Below are positions 34,394 to 44,805 of a stretch of 64,000 bases of DNA, piece after piece. The notes under the pieces were generated by a model, which was not told where the DNA came from, ran no database searches, and was given only the letters and a program-made list of their open reading frames with translations. How positions within the stretch are numbered: the stretch's first letter is position 1; each line of letters begins with the position of its first letter. The stretch comes from Deltaproteobacteria bacterium (GTDB lineage: Bacteria; Desulfobacterota_D; UBA1144; Nemesobacterales; UBA2774), in contig JAJCZS010000042.1 in the NCBI GenBank assembly GCA_029262275.1, positions 21,257-85,256 on the forward strand. Direction: 5' to 3'. Position numbers and translations under genes: made by a program.

Positions 34394-35173
34394 ATGTTTG
34401 CAAACTATATCGAAAAAGTTGGATCCTATATATTAAACCTTATCGCAAGTTTGGGGGAGATACTTCTTTTCCTATACAAAGCGATTGTAGCTACTTTTAC
34501 CCCTCCTTTTAACTTTAAACTAGTACTTGAGCAGATTGATGAAATCGGATTCAAATCGATACCAATTGTTATAGCCTCAGCTATGGCCATAGGAATGGTA
34601 ATGGTGGTTCAGTTAGCCTGGGGATTTGTAAACTTTGGAGCAAAGGGCTTAGTGGGGCCCCTGGTTTCACTGTCTTTTGTGAGGGAGCTAGGACCAGTCG
34701 TAGCTTCACTTCTTGTCGGAGGTAGAGTTGGTGCTGGTATTACGGCTGAAATAGGCTCGATGAAAGTTACTGAGCAGATAGATGCTATTAGAACCATGGG
34801 CGCTGATCCTATGAAGAAATTAGTAGCACCTAGGCTGCTAGCTGCTATTATATCGTTTCCAATCTTAGCTATGATTGCAGATTTCTCCGGCATATTGGGT
34901 GCTATGATTATGTCAAATGTCGATCTGGATGTTAAGCCACAGTTATTTATTTCTACGATGCTAGAATGGGTAACAAAAGAAGATGTCATAAGCGGTATTG
35001 CCAAGACATTCTTTTTTGGAATTATTGTAGCAATTACTGGGTGTTATATAGGAATGAGGGCAAGCGGCGGTACCCAGGGTGTGGGAAGAGCTACTACAGA
35101 GACTGTTGTTGTGGCTCTACTTCTAATTATTGTTGGCGATTTTATACTAACCAAACTATTTCTACTCTTATAA
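34394..35173 (+). CDS. mlaE: MlaE-family ABC transporter permease
   Basis: VRELGPVVASLLVGGRVGAGITAEIGSMKVTEQIDAIRTMGADP. Confidence 0.95.
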   Translation: MFANYIEKVGSYILNLIASLGEILLFLYKAIVATFTPPFNFKLVLEQIDEIGFKSIPIVIASAMAIGMVMVVQLAWGFVNFGAKGLVGPLVSLSFVRELGPVVASLLVGGRVGAGITAEIGSMKVTEQIDAIRTMGADPMKKLVAPRLLAAIISFPILAMIADFSGILGAMIMSNVDLDVKPQLFISTMLEWVTKEDVISGIAKTFFFGIIVAITGCYIGMRASGGTQGVGRATTETVVVALLLIIVGDFILTKLFLLL

Positions 35174-35217
35174 TTCATTCTTGAATTTATGTAACCCAAA
35201 TTATTAGTGCTAAACTA

Positions 35218-36765
35218 ATGTTCATGAAGCACAAGAGATCTCAAACATCAGAAGGGATATTATTTACTGACCAATATCAGTTGACCATGGCGCAGTTGTA
35301 TTTTACGTTGGGGATTCATGAAAAAGATGCGCAGTTCGATCATTTCTTTAGAAACTACCCGGACTATGGCTCTCATCAGGCAGGTTACTGTATAAATGCG
35401 GGACTTGAGTGGGCAGTAGATTGGATGACGAACTCTGAATTTAGTGATGAAGATATAGACCATCTTAGAGGGCAGAAAAGCCAAGCGGGAGAGGCCCTCT
35501 TTAAAGAGGATTTTCTGAGTTGGTTAAGGGAGAGCGGGAACTATGGAAGTATTACCATGTTTGCTGTTCCTGAGGGCAGGGTCGTTCATCCGAATGTTCC
35601 TTTGACAGTAATACAAGGTCCTCTAGCTATGGCCCAAATTCTGGAGTCAGGACTTCTTAATAAGCTCAACTATCAAACTTTAATTGCAACTAAAGCTGCA
35701 CGAATTAAAGACACCGCACGTGGACAGCCGCTTTTAGAATTTGGACTTAGACGCGGACAAGACAAAGGCGTTAATGCCGGGGTGCGGGCCGCGCTAATAG
35801 GAGGGGCTGATTTCTCATCTAATGTTGGTATTTCTCACTCTCTTGGTTACCAGCCCAAGGGTACTCATGGACACAGCATGGTACAGGTCTTTATTGCTAT
35901 GGGGGAGGGTGAGTTGGGGGCTTTCAGAGCTTACGCTGATCTATATCCTGATGATTGTCTACTTTTGGTAGATACTATTGATACTCTTGAAAGTGGAATC
36001 CCAAATGCAATTACTGTATTTGAAGAGCTAAAACGAAATGGGCATGAACCTGTTGGAATAAGGCTCGACTCAGGTGACCTCGCATATCTCAGCATCCAGG
36101 CAGCAGCAATGTTGGATAAGGCAGGGTTTCCTAATACTAAAATAGTGCTTTCCAACCAAATTGATGAACTTGTGGTTTGGCAAATCATAACCCAAATAGA
36201 ACAGGAAGCCTCAAAATTCGGGGTAGATCCAAGTAGACTCATAAAACGTCTGGTTTACGGTGTTGGAACTAATTTGATCACATCCAAGGGAGCGCCTGCT
36301 TTAGATGGGGTCTACAAAATGGTTGCTTTGTCTAACGGAGAGGACTGGACGCCTTCTATAAAGTTGTCAGATTCACCTGAGAAAACTCATAATCCAGGAA
36401 GTAAGAAAGTGTGGCGGATTTACGACAAAAGGGGAATGGCCACAGCGGATCTTTTAACTATTGGGGAGACTAATCCCGGAGATATGGATGAAATCACTTT
36501 GCATCATCCCTTAGACCACACAAAATATAGGGTTTTAAAAAGTGCAGAAATTAGTAAAGTTGAACCGCTCCTAGAAAAAATTCTAAATAAAGGCAAGCTA
36601 GTCTACAAATTTCCATCGATAGAAGAAATCCGCTCCAGACGTAAAATGGATATGGACCATCTTGACTCAGGAATCAAGCGGATAGTTAATCCTCATATCT
36701 ACCATGTTTCATTATCTGACGAGCTTTGGGGCCTAAAAAAACAGCTTACTAACTCAGCTGGTTAG
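35218..36765 (+). CDS. pncB: Nicotinate phosphoribosyltransferase
   Basis: [37 protein letters not shown]. Confidence 0.93.
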   Translation: MFMKHKRSQTSEGILFTDQYQLTMAQLYFTLGIHEKDAQFDHFFRNYPDYGSHQAGYCINAGLEWAVDWMTNSEFSDEDIDHLRGQKSQAGEALFKEDFLSWLRESGNYGSITMFAVPEGRVVHPNVPLTVIQGPLAMAQILESGLLNKLNYQTLIATKAARIKDTARGQPLLEFGLRRGQDKGVNAGVRAALIGGADFSSNVGISHSLGYQPKGTHGHSMVQVFIAMGEGELGAFRAYADLYPDDCLLLVDTIDTLESGIPNAITVFEELKRNGHEPVGIRLDSGDLAYLSIQAAAMLDKAGFPNTKIVLSNQIDELVVWQIITQIEQEASKFGVDPSRLIKRLVYGVGTNLITSKGAPALDGVYKMVALSNGEDWTPSIKLSDSPEKTHNPGSKKVWRIYDKRGMATADLLTIGETNPGDMDEITLHHPLDHTKYRVLKSAEISKVEPLLEKILNKGKLVYKFPSIEEIRSRRKMDMDHLDSGIKRIVNPHIYHVSLSDELWGLKKQLTNSAG

Positions 36766-36777
36766 CTTTCCCTCTCG

Positions 36778-37803
36778 TTAATTCTTGTTGGAAAGTTTAT
36801 CTATTAGATTCTCAATCTTGTTTTCAAGCTCTACTTGTCTTTGAGCAATCTGTTCAACTGAATTTTGTAGGTTATGGAGGGAGGAAGAAGAATTCTCTTC
36901 CTTAATTTTAAGCTCCAAAATGTCAGGTCTAGAGAAATGCCCGGCTGCATCTATGACCGCTTTAGCACGCAAGATCATATCCATCTCAATGTCGGCATAG
37001 AGAACATCCTCTTTTCCGTAGACTGGCCCTGCAATGTATTCACCTCTCGGGTTAATAATGCCACTCCCCCCCGGGAAATCCCATAGGGTTTGTTTCTTAA
37101 GTGCGAAGCTATCAGGGATCATGTCTTCATTTATATATCCAGACGATACAACCACGAAGAGCTGACCTTCAAAAGCATATTGGCGGCTTGCGAAGTCCAT
37201 AGTGGGCTTAACAAATCCGTGCCCTGCCCAAAGCCCAGCGTGTATCTGCTCACCTTTTGTGAACATGGCATATCTTGCAAGTGTGAGGTGGTGTTCATAG
37301 CAGAAGAATCCACCCAATTTACCCAGTTCAGTATCTAAAACTTTAATATCCTCAGCTCCACCCATACCCCATATACATTTTTCTGAGTCTATGGACATAA
37401 GTTTCCTATGTTTGCCAAGGACTTCCCCATTTTTGCCTAGATATAAAATAGTGTTATAAAGCGTTCCGCCCTCTTTCTCATTTACTCCTATAACTACATA
37501 TGCGCCAGCTTTTTTTGCAGCCTCGGCTAGCTTGTCAGTATCCTTGCTTGGGATTTCAATTGAGTTTTTGTGGAGTTCAGTAAAAGCGTCTATTACCTGT
37601 TTTCTGCCTTCGATAGTACCTAAATCTTTAGGCCAGTATGGATAACAGGGAATAGTTGCCTCAGGAAATACTATCAGATTGGCTCCGTTTGAAGCTGCTT
37701 CTTCAATCAAACTTACCACTTTTCCAATGGTCTCATCTTTGTTTAAGAAAACAGGGGCCATCTGAACGGCAGCAGCTGTAAATTTGTTGCTTTCTGTATC
37801 CAT
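36778..37803 (-). CDS. Nitrilase-superfamily carbon-nitrogen hydrolase (nitrilase-like)
   Basis: E-K-C triad segments FPEATIPCYPYWP, GKHRKLMSID, GGFFCYEHHLTLARYAM. Confidence 0.9.
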   Translation of the reverse strand: MDTESNKFTAAAVQMAPVFLNKDETIGKVVSLIEEAASNGANLIVFPEATIPCYPYWPKDLGTIEGRKQVIDAFTELHKNSIEIPSKDTDKLAEAAKKAGAYVVIGVNEKEGGTLYNTILYLGKNGEVLGKHRKLMSIDSEKCIWGMGGAEDIKVLDTELGKLGGFFCYEHHLTLARYAMFTKGEQIHAGLWAGHGFVKPTMDFASRQYAFEGQLFVVVSSGYINEDMIPDSFALKKQTLWDFPGGSGIINPRGEYIAGPVYGKEDVLYADIEMDMILRAKAVIDAAGHFSRPDILELKIKEENSSSSLHNLQNSVEQIAQRQVELENKIENLIDKLSNKN

Positions 37804-37901
37804 ATCTTAATTATCTCACGAATGATTAGCTGGTGTCAATCTTATCGGTCTAGAGAATTCTTAGAGGTGTGGTTCAAGACGTAAGTACTCAAAAATAATA
37901 A

Positions 37902-37932
37902 GGCGGTCTTAACTAAGAAAGCTAAGACCGCC
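37902..37932 (-). terminator. Rho-independent terminator downstream of aquaporin gene
   Basis: Perfect 10-bp stem GGCGGTCTTA...TAAGACCGCC; minus-strand 3' flank TTATTATTTTTG. Confidence 0.85.
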
Positions 37933-37957
37933 CGTGATTTCAAACTTAGTTTAACTA

Positions 37958-38584
37958 CTACTTATCATCAGGATTAAGAGCATTAAATGCAACCGCAGCA
38001 GCTATTCCACCAAGGAAGTTAGCTACAAGAAATACCCATATGCTTGAGATATCAATCAGTCCCATAATGATTATTCCCACTGCTACTGCAGGGTTGAATG
38101 CGCCGCCTGATACACTTCCCACAGCATAGGCACCCACTAATACCGTAAAACCAATTGCGAAACCAAAGTATGAGTTTCCAGCAGTGTTCTTAGATGTAGC
38201 TACATTTAAAACCACATAGCAAAGGGCAAAAGTGAAAAGAAATTCAGCAAGCAAGGAAGGAATTGGGCTTATAGTGCCAACTTCTACAGGAACATCGCCT
38301 TTAATTAGAAAAACTGCGAATGCTGCAATAATTCCGCCCGCAAATTGTGAGATCATATATCCTGGAACATCGCTGCCAGAACATCGTCCTCTCATCCATA
38401 CAGCGAGAGTTACAGCCGGATTATAGTGAGCACCCGAGATATGTCCGCCTGCGTATATCATAACCATTAAAATCGATCCAATTGCTACTGGTGCGAATGC
38501 TCCTGCACCGGGTTCTATAACAACTAAACCTATCGTTAGAACTAGAAAAAATGTGCCTATCAATTCCACAGCATATTTACTCAT
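37958..38584 (-). CDS. Aquaporin/MIP-family channel
   Basis: Two NPA motifs: GAHYNPAVTLAVW and GGAFNPAVAVG. Confidence 0.95.
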   Translation of the reverse strand: MSKYAVELIGTFFLVLTIGLVVIEPGAGAFAPVAIGSILMVMIYAGGHISGAHYNPAVTLAVWMRGRCSGSDVPGYMISQFAGGIIAAFAVFLIKGDVPVEVGTISPIPSLLAEFLFTFALCYVVLNVATSKNTAGNSYFGFAIGFTVLVGAYAVGSVSGGAFNPAVAVGIIIMGLIDISSIWVFLVANFLGGIAAAVAFNALNPDDK

Positions 38585-38715
38585 GATTTATCCTCCTAGA
38601 GCCATCTTAGATTTGAAAGTATCTAAATCTTATCGTAACAGAATTATTTTCGATTATAAAGCGAAAGTTTGTCTATGATTAATTGTAGGGGTTTCATACT
38701 AGGGAATGAGACTTT

Positions 38716-39591
38716 TTATATATTGGGCTTTATTTCTTTTGAAAATGTACTCATAGCACTCAGCACACCTTCGGAAGTACCGCTTAGAAAATGCAATATC
38801 AGATGATTGACTCCTAATCGTTTATATTCTCTGATACCCTCTATTATTTTTTCAATAGGCCCTCTTAGAGTGTCTTCTTCATTAATATTTTTGTCATTGT
38901 TAATTTCAAGATTTCTTCTAAGTGATATAGAAAAATTGTCTTTATCATTTTTCTCTAAGAGTTCTTCTACATATATGAGTTTTTCTCTTAGCTCCTTTGG
39001 TGTTAACCCAACTGGGTGCCACCCATCTGATAGACTAACAGCTCGCTCAATAGATTTTTTGCTTCCGCCCCCGACAAATATTGGGGGGTGAGGTTTTTGA
39101 TAGGGTTTGGGCAGGAACTTTAAGTCAGAGAACTTATAGTATTTACCCTTAAACTTTGGTTCATCTTCGGTCCAAAGGATTTTTAGTACTTCTATATACT
39201 CGTTAGTAATTGCACCTCTTTCATTAAATGGCACCCCAAGGGCCTCAAATTCTTTCTCCATCCATCCAGCACCAACTCCGAGTATGACCCTTCCTGCTGA
39301 TAGCTGGTCCAGGGTCGAGATCATTTTGGCTAGCACAACCGGGTTTCTATAAGGGAGTATTATTACGCTTGTGCCAAGGCGTATACTATGGGTTTTAGCT
39401 GCTACATAGCTAAGCGTAATGAGTGGATCGTAAAAGACGTCTCCAAATCCTTGATGAGAGTTTGGTATGATCACATGATCACTAAACCAGAGGGAATCAA
39501 ATCCAAGCTCTTGTGCTGTCAGAGCCAATTTGAGAATTTCATTTTTATCGGCGTATTTGCCGAAGTTTGGAAGGGTAATGCCAAAGTTCAT
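38716..39591 (-). CDS. LLM-class flavin-dependent (F420-type) oxidoreductase
   Basis: FGITLPNFGKYADKNEILKLALTAQELGFDSLWFSDHV, GVGAGWMEKEFEALGVPF. Confidence 0.92.
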   Translation of the reverse strand: MNFGITLPNFGKYADKNEILKLALTAQELGFDSLWFSDHVIIPNSHQGFGDVFYDPLITLSYVAAKTHSIRLGTSVIILPYRNPVVLAKMISTLDQLSAGRVILGVGAGWMEKEFEALGVPFNERGAITNEYIEVLKILWTEDEPKFKGKYYKFSDLKFLPKPYQKPHPPIFVGGGSKKSIERAVSLSDGWHPVGLTPKELREKLIYVEELLEKNDKDNFSISLRRNLEINNDKNINEEDTLRGPIEKIIEGIREYKRLGVNHLILHFLSGTSEGVLSAMSTFSKEIKPNI

Positions 39592-39625
39592 CTTATGGAC
39601 TGTTACCGAGATAAGGCAACATCCC

Positions 39626-40366
39626 CTAGCTTCTTTTAGCCAGAAGTATGCTTTCTTCTTCTAGAAAAGTTTTAAAATTAAGAACCTTTTTTACATATGA
39701 CGGCAGATTTTTAGCCAGTGTCTTACTATTTGCAAACTTTGTAGGGCCATAGTTATATGCGGCCAAAGCGTTTTCCATTCCGTCGAATCTCTCTTCGAGG
39801 AATGAGAGATAGCTGATACCTAGCTTAACATTTACATATGGATCATATAATGAGTGTTTTCCTTTATATGAAATTCCAAGATCTTTTGCAACATATTCCC
39901 CTGTTCTAGGCATTACTTGCATTAACCCTATAGCGCCCTTTGATGAAACGGCTCTTGGAGTGAAGTCACTCTCAATCTGTATAACCGCCAGTATTAGGTA
40001 TGGATCCAAATCATTGTTACTGCACTCATCAACTATGAGCTTTGCAAGCTTGCGAGCGTCAGTTGGTGTTATAGTGTCAGACAATTTTAGTATGAATAAG
40101 AAGATCTCAGCTTCTTCAGGTGTAATGTCCTCTATTGCAAGCTCCTCTAAATCTGTGGACCATTTGCTTTCAGCCAAATGAGTATTTAACAGACTTATTT
40201 TGTATGAGCCATTGAAAAAGTTAGTTATGCTTGCGGTATTTAACCCCGACACATTATTTGCTTTGAGAACAAGAACAATTGCAAGACCAAAAAATATTAC
40301 AAATACTGAAATCTTTATGATTCCTAAAAAAGAAAACTTAATATTATTATAAATAGCATTAAACAT
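39626..40366 (-). CDS. Lytic transglycosylase (SLT domain)
   Basis: N-terminal TM; AVIQIESDFTPRAVSSKGAIGLMQVMPRTG; ALAAYNYGP. Confidence 0.92.
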   Translation of the reverse strand: MFNAIYNNIKFSFLGIIKISVFVIFFGLAIVLVLKANNVSGLNTASITNFFNGSYKISLLNTHLAESKWSTDLEELAIEDITPEEAEIFLFILKLSDTITPTDARKLAKLIVDECSNNDLDPYLILAVIQIESDFTPRAVSSKGAIGLMQVMPRTGEYVAKDLGISYKGKHSLYDPYVNVKLGISYLSFLEERFDGMENALAAYNYGPTKFANSKTLAKNLPSYVKKVLNFKTFLEEESILLAKRS

Positions 40367-40867
40367 CTAATTTACTCCTAGACCCTTTAACCAGATTAAG
40401 ATATTACTGAAAACTTCTTGGATTTTATCTTTGTTGAGGTCTTTGATTATGTCACCTTGAAGATTATAAACTAACATCCGACATTCAAGGATGACTAAAG
40501 TATTACATGAAGAACATCATCTTCCTATCGTTATTTTCGTGATAATACTATATGTATGAAGACATGGTTGTCAAGGTGGTTTCTTCGCAAGTGCGAAAAG
40601 AAGTTTGTAAGCCGGATTTTGCGATTATTTCAATTTGTGTATATTAGGTGGAACAATCTGGTTGCTTGAACTCTATAAACTTTTGAATATAAAGATGACT
40701 TCACATATAATATTTGTAATTGAAGCTACTTTATAACTCCTATACTATATTTTATATAGCTTTCTAGATTGCTTGACCATCATATAGTTTCGTGTTAATT
40801 TTAGGTTCTCAAAATTATATGGGTTAATGAATTACAGGTCGTCAAATAAATCAGGTCGTAAAATAAA

Positions 40868-41017
40868 ATGAAGAGAACATATCAACCTCATGTTAAGAAG
40901 AGACTACGGACACACGGCTTTCGTGAACGCAATAGCACGACAGGTGGAAGAAGGACTCTTAAAAGACGAATATCAAAGGGTAGGCATAGTCTTACAGTTC
41001 AGCGCTGGAAGAAATGA
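40868..41017 (+). CDS. rpmH: 50S ribosomal protein L34
   Basis: [49 protein letters not shown], read by hand; too short for the ORF track. Confidence 0.97.
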   Translation: MKRTYQPHVKKRLRTHGFRERNSTTGGRRTLKRRISKGRHSLTVQRWKK

Positions 41018-41367
41018 GCTTTCTTTTGAATTATAGATTTCCAAAAGAATTGAAAATCCGGAAAACTTCAGAATATGAGGAGATTTTTGGATCCAACAAA
41101 AGGCTCAGGTCTAAGCATTTCGACATCCTCTATGTTCAAAACTCACTTGGTTACTCTAGAGCAGGAATGGTTGTAAGTAAGAAGAACGTACGCTCCGCTG
41201 TTAAGAGGAACAGAGTTAAAAGGGTTGTTAGAGAAGTTTTTCGAAATAATAAATCTCTCTTTGATTCACTAGACGTGGTTTTTTTAGCTAAAAGAGGATG
41301 CGATACTCTTAACTATTCAAGTGCAAAGACAGAGTTTGAGGAAATTATAAGGTTACAATTGTCATGA
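41014..41367 (+). CDS. rnpA: Ribonuclease P protein component
   Basis: RNase P basic motif [16 protein letters not shown]; overlaps rpmH by 4 bp. Confidence 0.96.
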   Translation: MSFLLNYRFPKELKIRKTSEYEEIFGSNKRLRSKHFDILYVQNSLGYSRAGMVVSKKNVRSAVKRNRVKRVVREVFRNNKSLFDSLDVVFLAKRGCDTLNYSSAKTEFEEIIRLQLS

Positions 41368-41588
41368 AGACAAGTTATTCGGTTTACGTAGTTACTTTAC
41401 TAATCAAAACATATAAATATTTGATTTCTCCTATCCTGCCTTCTTCTTGCAGGTTCTATCCTAGTTGTTCAGAGTATGCTTTAGAAGCCTTTAATAAATA
41501 TGGATTTATTAAGGGTCTCTACCTTACTTTAAAAAGGATTGGAAGATGTCACCCATTGTGTGACGGAGGATATGATCCGGTCAAGTAA
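41364..41588 (+). CDS. yidD: Membrane protein insertion efficiency factor YidD
   Basis: [31 protein letters not shown]...[16 protein letters not shown]. Confidence 0.97.
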   Translation: MKTSYSVYVVTLLIKTYKYLISPILPSSCRFYPSCSEYALEAFNKYGFIKGLYLTLKRIGRCHPLCDGGYDPVK

Positions 41589-41598
41589 GGGATAAGGG

Positions 41599-43293
41599 AT
41601 GGAAAACAGATTAAATTGGATTATTTTTTTAGTTCTAGCTTTTGTAATAATGATAGGCCAGGCCTATTTCTTTAGTGATCCACCAGAAGAAGTACAAAAC
41701 CAACAAGAAACAACTCAGAATACAGTTGAGGATGTTTTTCCTTCCTCTGACACCGGTACCTCTGGTCAATTTGATACTTTTAGCGATCAAGAGCCTTTTG
41801 AAGAAGCTGATTCAGCACCAAAGGGCAACTTAATTACAATTGATACTCCTTTATACAAAGGTGCTATTGATACCGCAGGGGCAAGATTTGTCTCCTGGGA
41901 GCTAAAGGATTATAACGCCAGTGCAAATGGTGAAGGCACTGAGCTTGTAAATCTGTTCAATGGTTCACACCCTGGGTTTAATACGATGTTCCTTGTGAAG
42001 GATCTTAAAATACCCGAATTCATACCTTATCAGTATAATGGATCAAGCAACATCTCTCTTTCAGAAGGTACAAAAGAGCTAACTTTTAGCTGGACCTCTC
42101 CTGAAGGTATTACAATAAAAAACATTTTTGAAATTGATTCTGCAACATATCTGGTGAAACAAAAATTTGAAATCACCAACTCAACTGGCAATTCAATACA
42201 GGAAAAGCTATTTGTTAATTGGTTAGGCCCTATTAAGGGCGGTGGGATGACTAGTGGAGTTGATACCAATACGTTTGTAGCCTTGGTATCAGATGAAGTT
42301 GAAAGAATTAATAGTAGTCCTGACAAAGAGGAGACTTATAAGGGAGTTGTAAACTGGTTTGGATTTTCTGAAAAGTATTTTATATCCGCTTTTCTCCCAG
42401 AAACAGGTGCGGAAACAGAAATTAAATTGGGACCAACTTCAAATGAAGGTGTTATAAGAGCTCAGTTCTCGTACCCAGCAAGTGCTATACCAAGTGGGAA
42501 GAGTTCTTTAAGAACTTGGGAAGTTTATATGGGCCCCTTGGAGTCTAAGTTACTAAAACCAATTGGTTACGATTTAGATAGAACAATTAATTATGGCTGG
42601 TTTGGCTTTCTAGCAAGACCTATGCTTCAGTTCCTAGAATGGCTAAACAGCTACTTCCATAATTATGGTATATCCATCATTGTTATCACTATAATAATCA
42701 GGGCACTTTTCTTCCCGCTCACAGTTAAGTCGATGATCTCGATGAAGAAGGTGCAGCTCAAGACCGAAAAGATCAAGCCTGAGATGGATGCACTGAAAGA
42801 AAAGTATAAAGACGACAAATCTAAACAAAACACAGAGTTAATGGCGCTTTACTCTAAACATGGAATCAACCCTCTTAGTCAATTGGGAGGCTGTTTACCG
42901 CTATTGATTCAATTTCCGGTATTTATAGCAATTTACGATATCTTGCGCCACTCTATTGATTTAAGACACAGTCCATTTCTTTGGATTCAAGATCTCTCAG
43001 AGCCGGATATGCTTTTTATGATACCAGTGATAGATATACCTTTTAGGTTACTTCCGATAATAATGGGTGCTGCATGGTTCGTTTCTCAGAAAATGACTCC
43101 TATGAGTACTGCAATGGGTGGAGAAAATATGAAGCTGCAGATGAAGCTAATGCAATATATGCCTATCTTCTTTGTATTTCTCTTCTGGAATTTACCTTCA
43201 GGGTTAGTGCTCTATTGGACTGTAAGTAATATGTTATCTATTGCTCAGCAAGTATATGTAAACCGTAAAGTAATGTCCCTTCAGGGAGGATAG
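41599..43293 (+). CDS. yidC: Membrane protein insertase YidC
   Basis: 564 aa; periplasmic domain then VITIIIRALFFPLTVKSMISMKKVQ and NMLSIAQQVYVNR. Confidence 0.97.
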   Translation: MENRLNWIIFLVLAFVIMIGQAYFFSDPPEEVQNQQETTQNTVEDVFPSSDTGTSGQFDTFSDQEPFEEADSAPKGNLITIDTPLYKGAIDTAGARFVSWELKDYNASANGEGTELVNLFNGSHPGFNTMFLVKDLKIPEFIPYQYNGSSNISLSEGTKELTFSWTSPEGITIKNIFEIDSATYLVKQKFEITNSTGNSIQEKLFVNWLGPIKGGGMTSGVDTNTFVALVSDEVERINSSPDKEETYKGVVNWFGFSEKYFISAFLPETGAETEIKLGPTSNEGVIRAQFSYPASAIPSGKSSLRTWEVYMGPLESKLLKPIGYDLDRTINYGWFGFLARPMLQFLEWLNSYFHNYGISIIVITIIIRALFFPLTVKSMISMKKVQLKTEKIKPEMDALKEKYKDDKSKQNTELMALYSKHGINPLSQLGGCLPLLIQFPVFIAIYDILRHSIDLRHSPFLWIQDLSEPDMLFMIPVIDIPFRLLPIIMGAAWFVSQKMTPMSTAMGGENMKLQMKLMQYMPIFFVFLFWNLPSGLVLYWTVSNMLSIAQQVYVNRKVMSLQGG

Positions 43294-43295
43294 TC

Positions 43296-43946
43296 ATGGG
43301 AATAATATTAGAAAAGGAAGCAAAAACAGTATCCGAAGCCACCATTAGTGCCTGTGAAGAATTGGGAGTATCAAGGAGCGAGGTAGACGTTGAAATTCTG
43401 CAGGAGAGCTCAAGAGGAGTTTTTGGCATCGGCAGTAGAAATGCTAAGGTAAGAGTTACTGTAAAGAATGAAAAATTAAGCGAGAAAGGTCTTGAATCCA
43501 AAAAAGCATTGGAATCTATTTTGGAACATCTAGTTCCCACGTACTCTGTTGGTATCAGAGAAACTAATGATAGAATAAGATTGGATATCAAAGATACGAA
43601 CGACAAGGGTCTTTTAATCGGCAAACGTGGGGAGATGATTAAATCTCTGGAATATATAGTCGGAAAAATTTCTGCACGTGCATGTGAAGACGGTAGAGAG
43701 AAAAGAATAAACATTGATATTGACGGCTATAAGGGACGTAGAGAAGACAAGATATCAAGGCTTATTAAAGATACGGCTAGGAAAGTAAGAAAGATTAAAA
43801 AACCAATATCACTTGATCCTATGTCAGCTTCAGAGAGAAGAATGGCGTATATCGCTCTTAAAAGAGAAGGTGGTGTCGGTTATGAAACAAAAGAAGAGCA
43901 GGATAAAAAAAGAATCATAATAACCCCCCATCAATCAAGGGGTTAA
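43296..43946 (+). CDS. jag: Jag/KhpB RNA-binding protein (Jag_N-KH-R3H)
   Basis: LLIGKRGEMIKSLEYIVGKI (KH), R3H tail DPMSASERRMAYIAL; follows yidC. Confidence 0.93.
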   Translation: MGIILEKEAKTVSEATISACEELGVSRSEVDVEILQESSRGVFGIGSRNAKVRVTVKNEKLSEKGLESKKALESILEHLVPTYSVGIRETNDRIRLDIKDTNDKGLLIGKRGEMIKSLEYIVGKISARACEDGREKRINIDIDGYKGRREDKISRLIKDTARKVRKIKKPISLDPMSASERRMAYIALKREGGVGYETKEEQDKKRIIITPHQSRG

Positions 43947-43983
43947 GTTATAATATATTGAAAATTTGAACAGGAGAATAACG

Positions 43984-44301
43984 ATGGCTCCAAATAAAAC
44001 AAAAAAAGCAGAAGATGAATATATTGCTAGAGAAGAAGCCGAGATAACCAAGCGCTTAAAAGAGCAGTTAAAAGAACAGCAGTCCCAAGAACAAAGAGAG
44101 CAGACTAAAGCTGTGTGCTATATGAAATGTCCTAAGTGCGGGGCTGATTTGAATGAAGTTACCTTTAGGGGAATAAAAATAGATCGCTGTCTAAACTGTG
44201 ATGGTGTATGGCTTGATGATGGAGAGCTTGAAAAGCTAGCCGGAACTGAGGACGATAGTACTATAGGAAACATAATAGAGATAATTACCGGCAAGGTTTA
44301 A
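43984..44301 (+). CDS. zf-TFIIB-domain protein
   Basis: CPKCGADLNEVTFRGIKIDRCLNCDGVWLDDGELEKLAG; AGGAG RBS; track ORF begins 43966. Confidence 0.85.
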   Translation: MAPNKTKKAEDEYIAREEAEITKRLKEQLKEQQSQEQREQTKAVCYMKCPKCGADLNEVTFRGIKIDRCLNCDGVWLDDGELEKLAGTEDDSTIGNIIEIITGKV

Positions 44302-44306
44302 CGTTT

Positions 44307-44765
44307 CTATTTCCGTAGAGTTTGAAAAAATTCTTTAAGCAGATTCGAACACTCTGTCTCGAACACTCCTTCTATAACCTCTACACTATGATTCAATCTG
44401 TTGTCGACTCCTATATTGTAAACAGAAAATACTGCTCCAGCCTTGGGGTCTCTGGCACCGAATACTAAACGACTTATTCTTGAGAGCACTATAGCGCCTA
44501 TGCACATAGCGCAAGGCTCAAGTGTTACATATAGAGTAGTCTCTTCCATTCTCCAGCTTCCTAGTTTCTCTGAAGCCTCTCTTATAGCTATGATTTCTGC
44601 ATGTGCGGTGGGATCTTGGTTTGTCTCGCGGAGGTTATGTCCTGATGCAAGGAGTATATTGTCTTTACCTACAATGACTGCACCAATAGGAACTTCACCG
44701 ATACCCCCGGCTAATTGAGCTTGCTCAATAGCCAGGAGCATAAACTTTTTATCATTAGCTGTCAT
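44307..44765 (-). CDS. tadA: tRNA-specific adenosine deaminase
   Basis: PTAHAEIIAIREAS, TLEPCAMCIGAIVLSRI; start MTANDKKFM at 44765 (track ORF over-extended to 44954). Confidence 0.95.
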   Translation of the reverse strand: MTANDKKFMLLAIEQAQLAGGIGEVPIGAVIVGKDNILLASGHNLRETNQDPTAHAEIIAIREASEKLGSWRMEETTLYVTLEPCAMCIGAIVLSRISRLVFGARDPKAGAVFSVYNIGVDNRLNHSVEVIEGVFETECSNLLKEFFQTLRK

Positions 44766-44805
44766 AACTCGGTGAAATGATATGACATGTTTTTTATGAT
44801 ACTGA

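Noticed and set aside
40370-40867. Possible oriC next to rpmH-rnpA-yidC
   Set aside because: No cluster of TTATNCACA DnaA boxes (only one imperfect TGTGTATAT near 40637) and no dnaA/dnaN/parAB in view.
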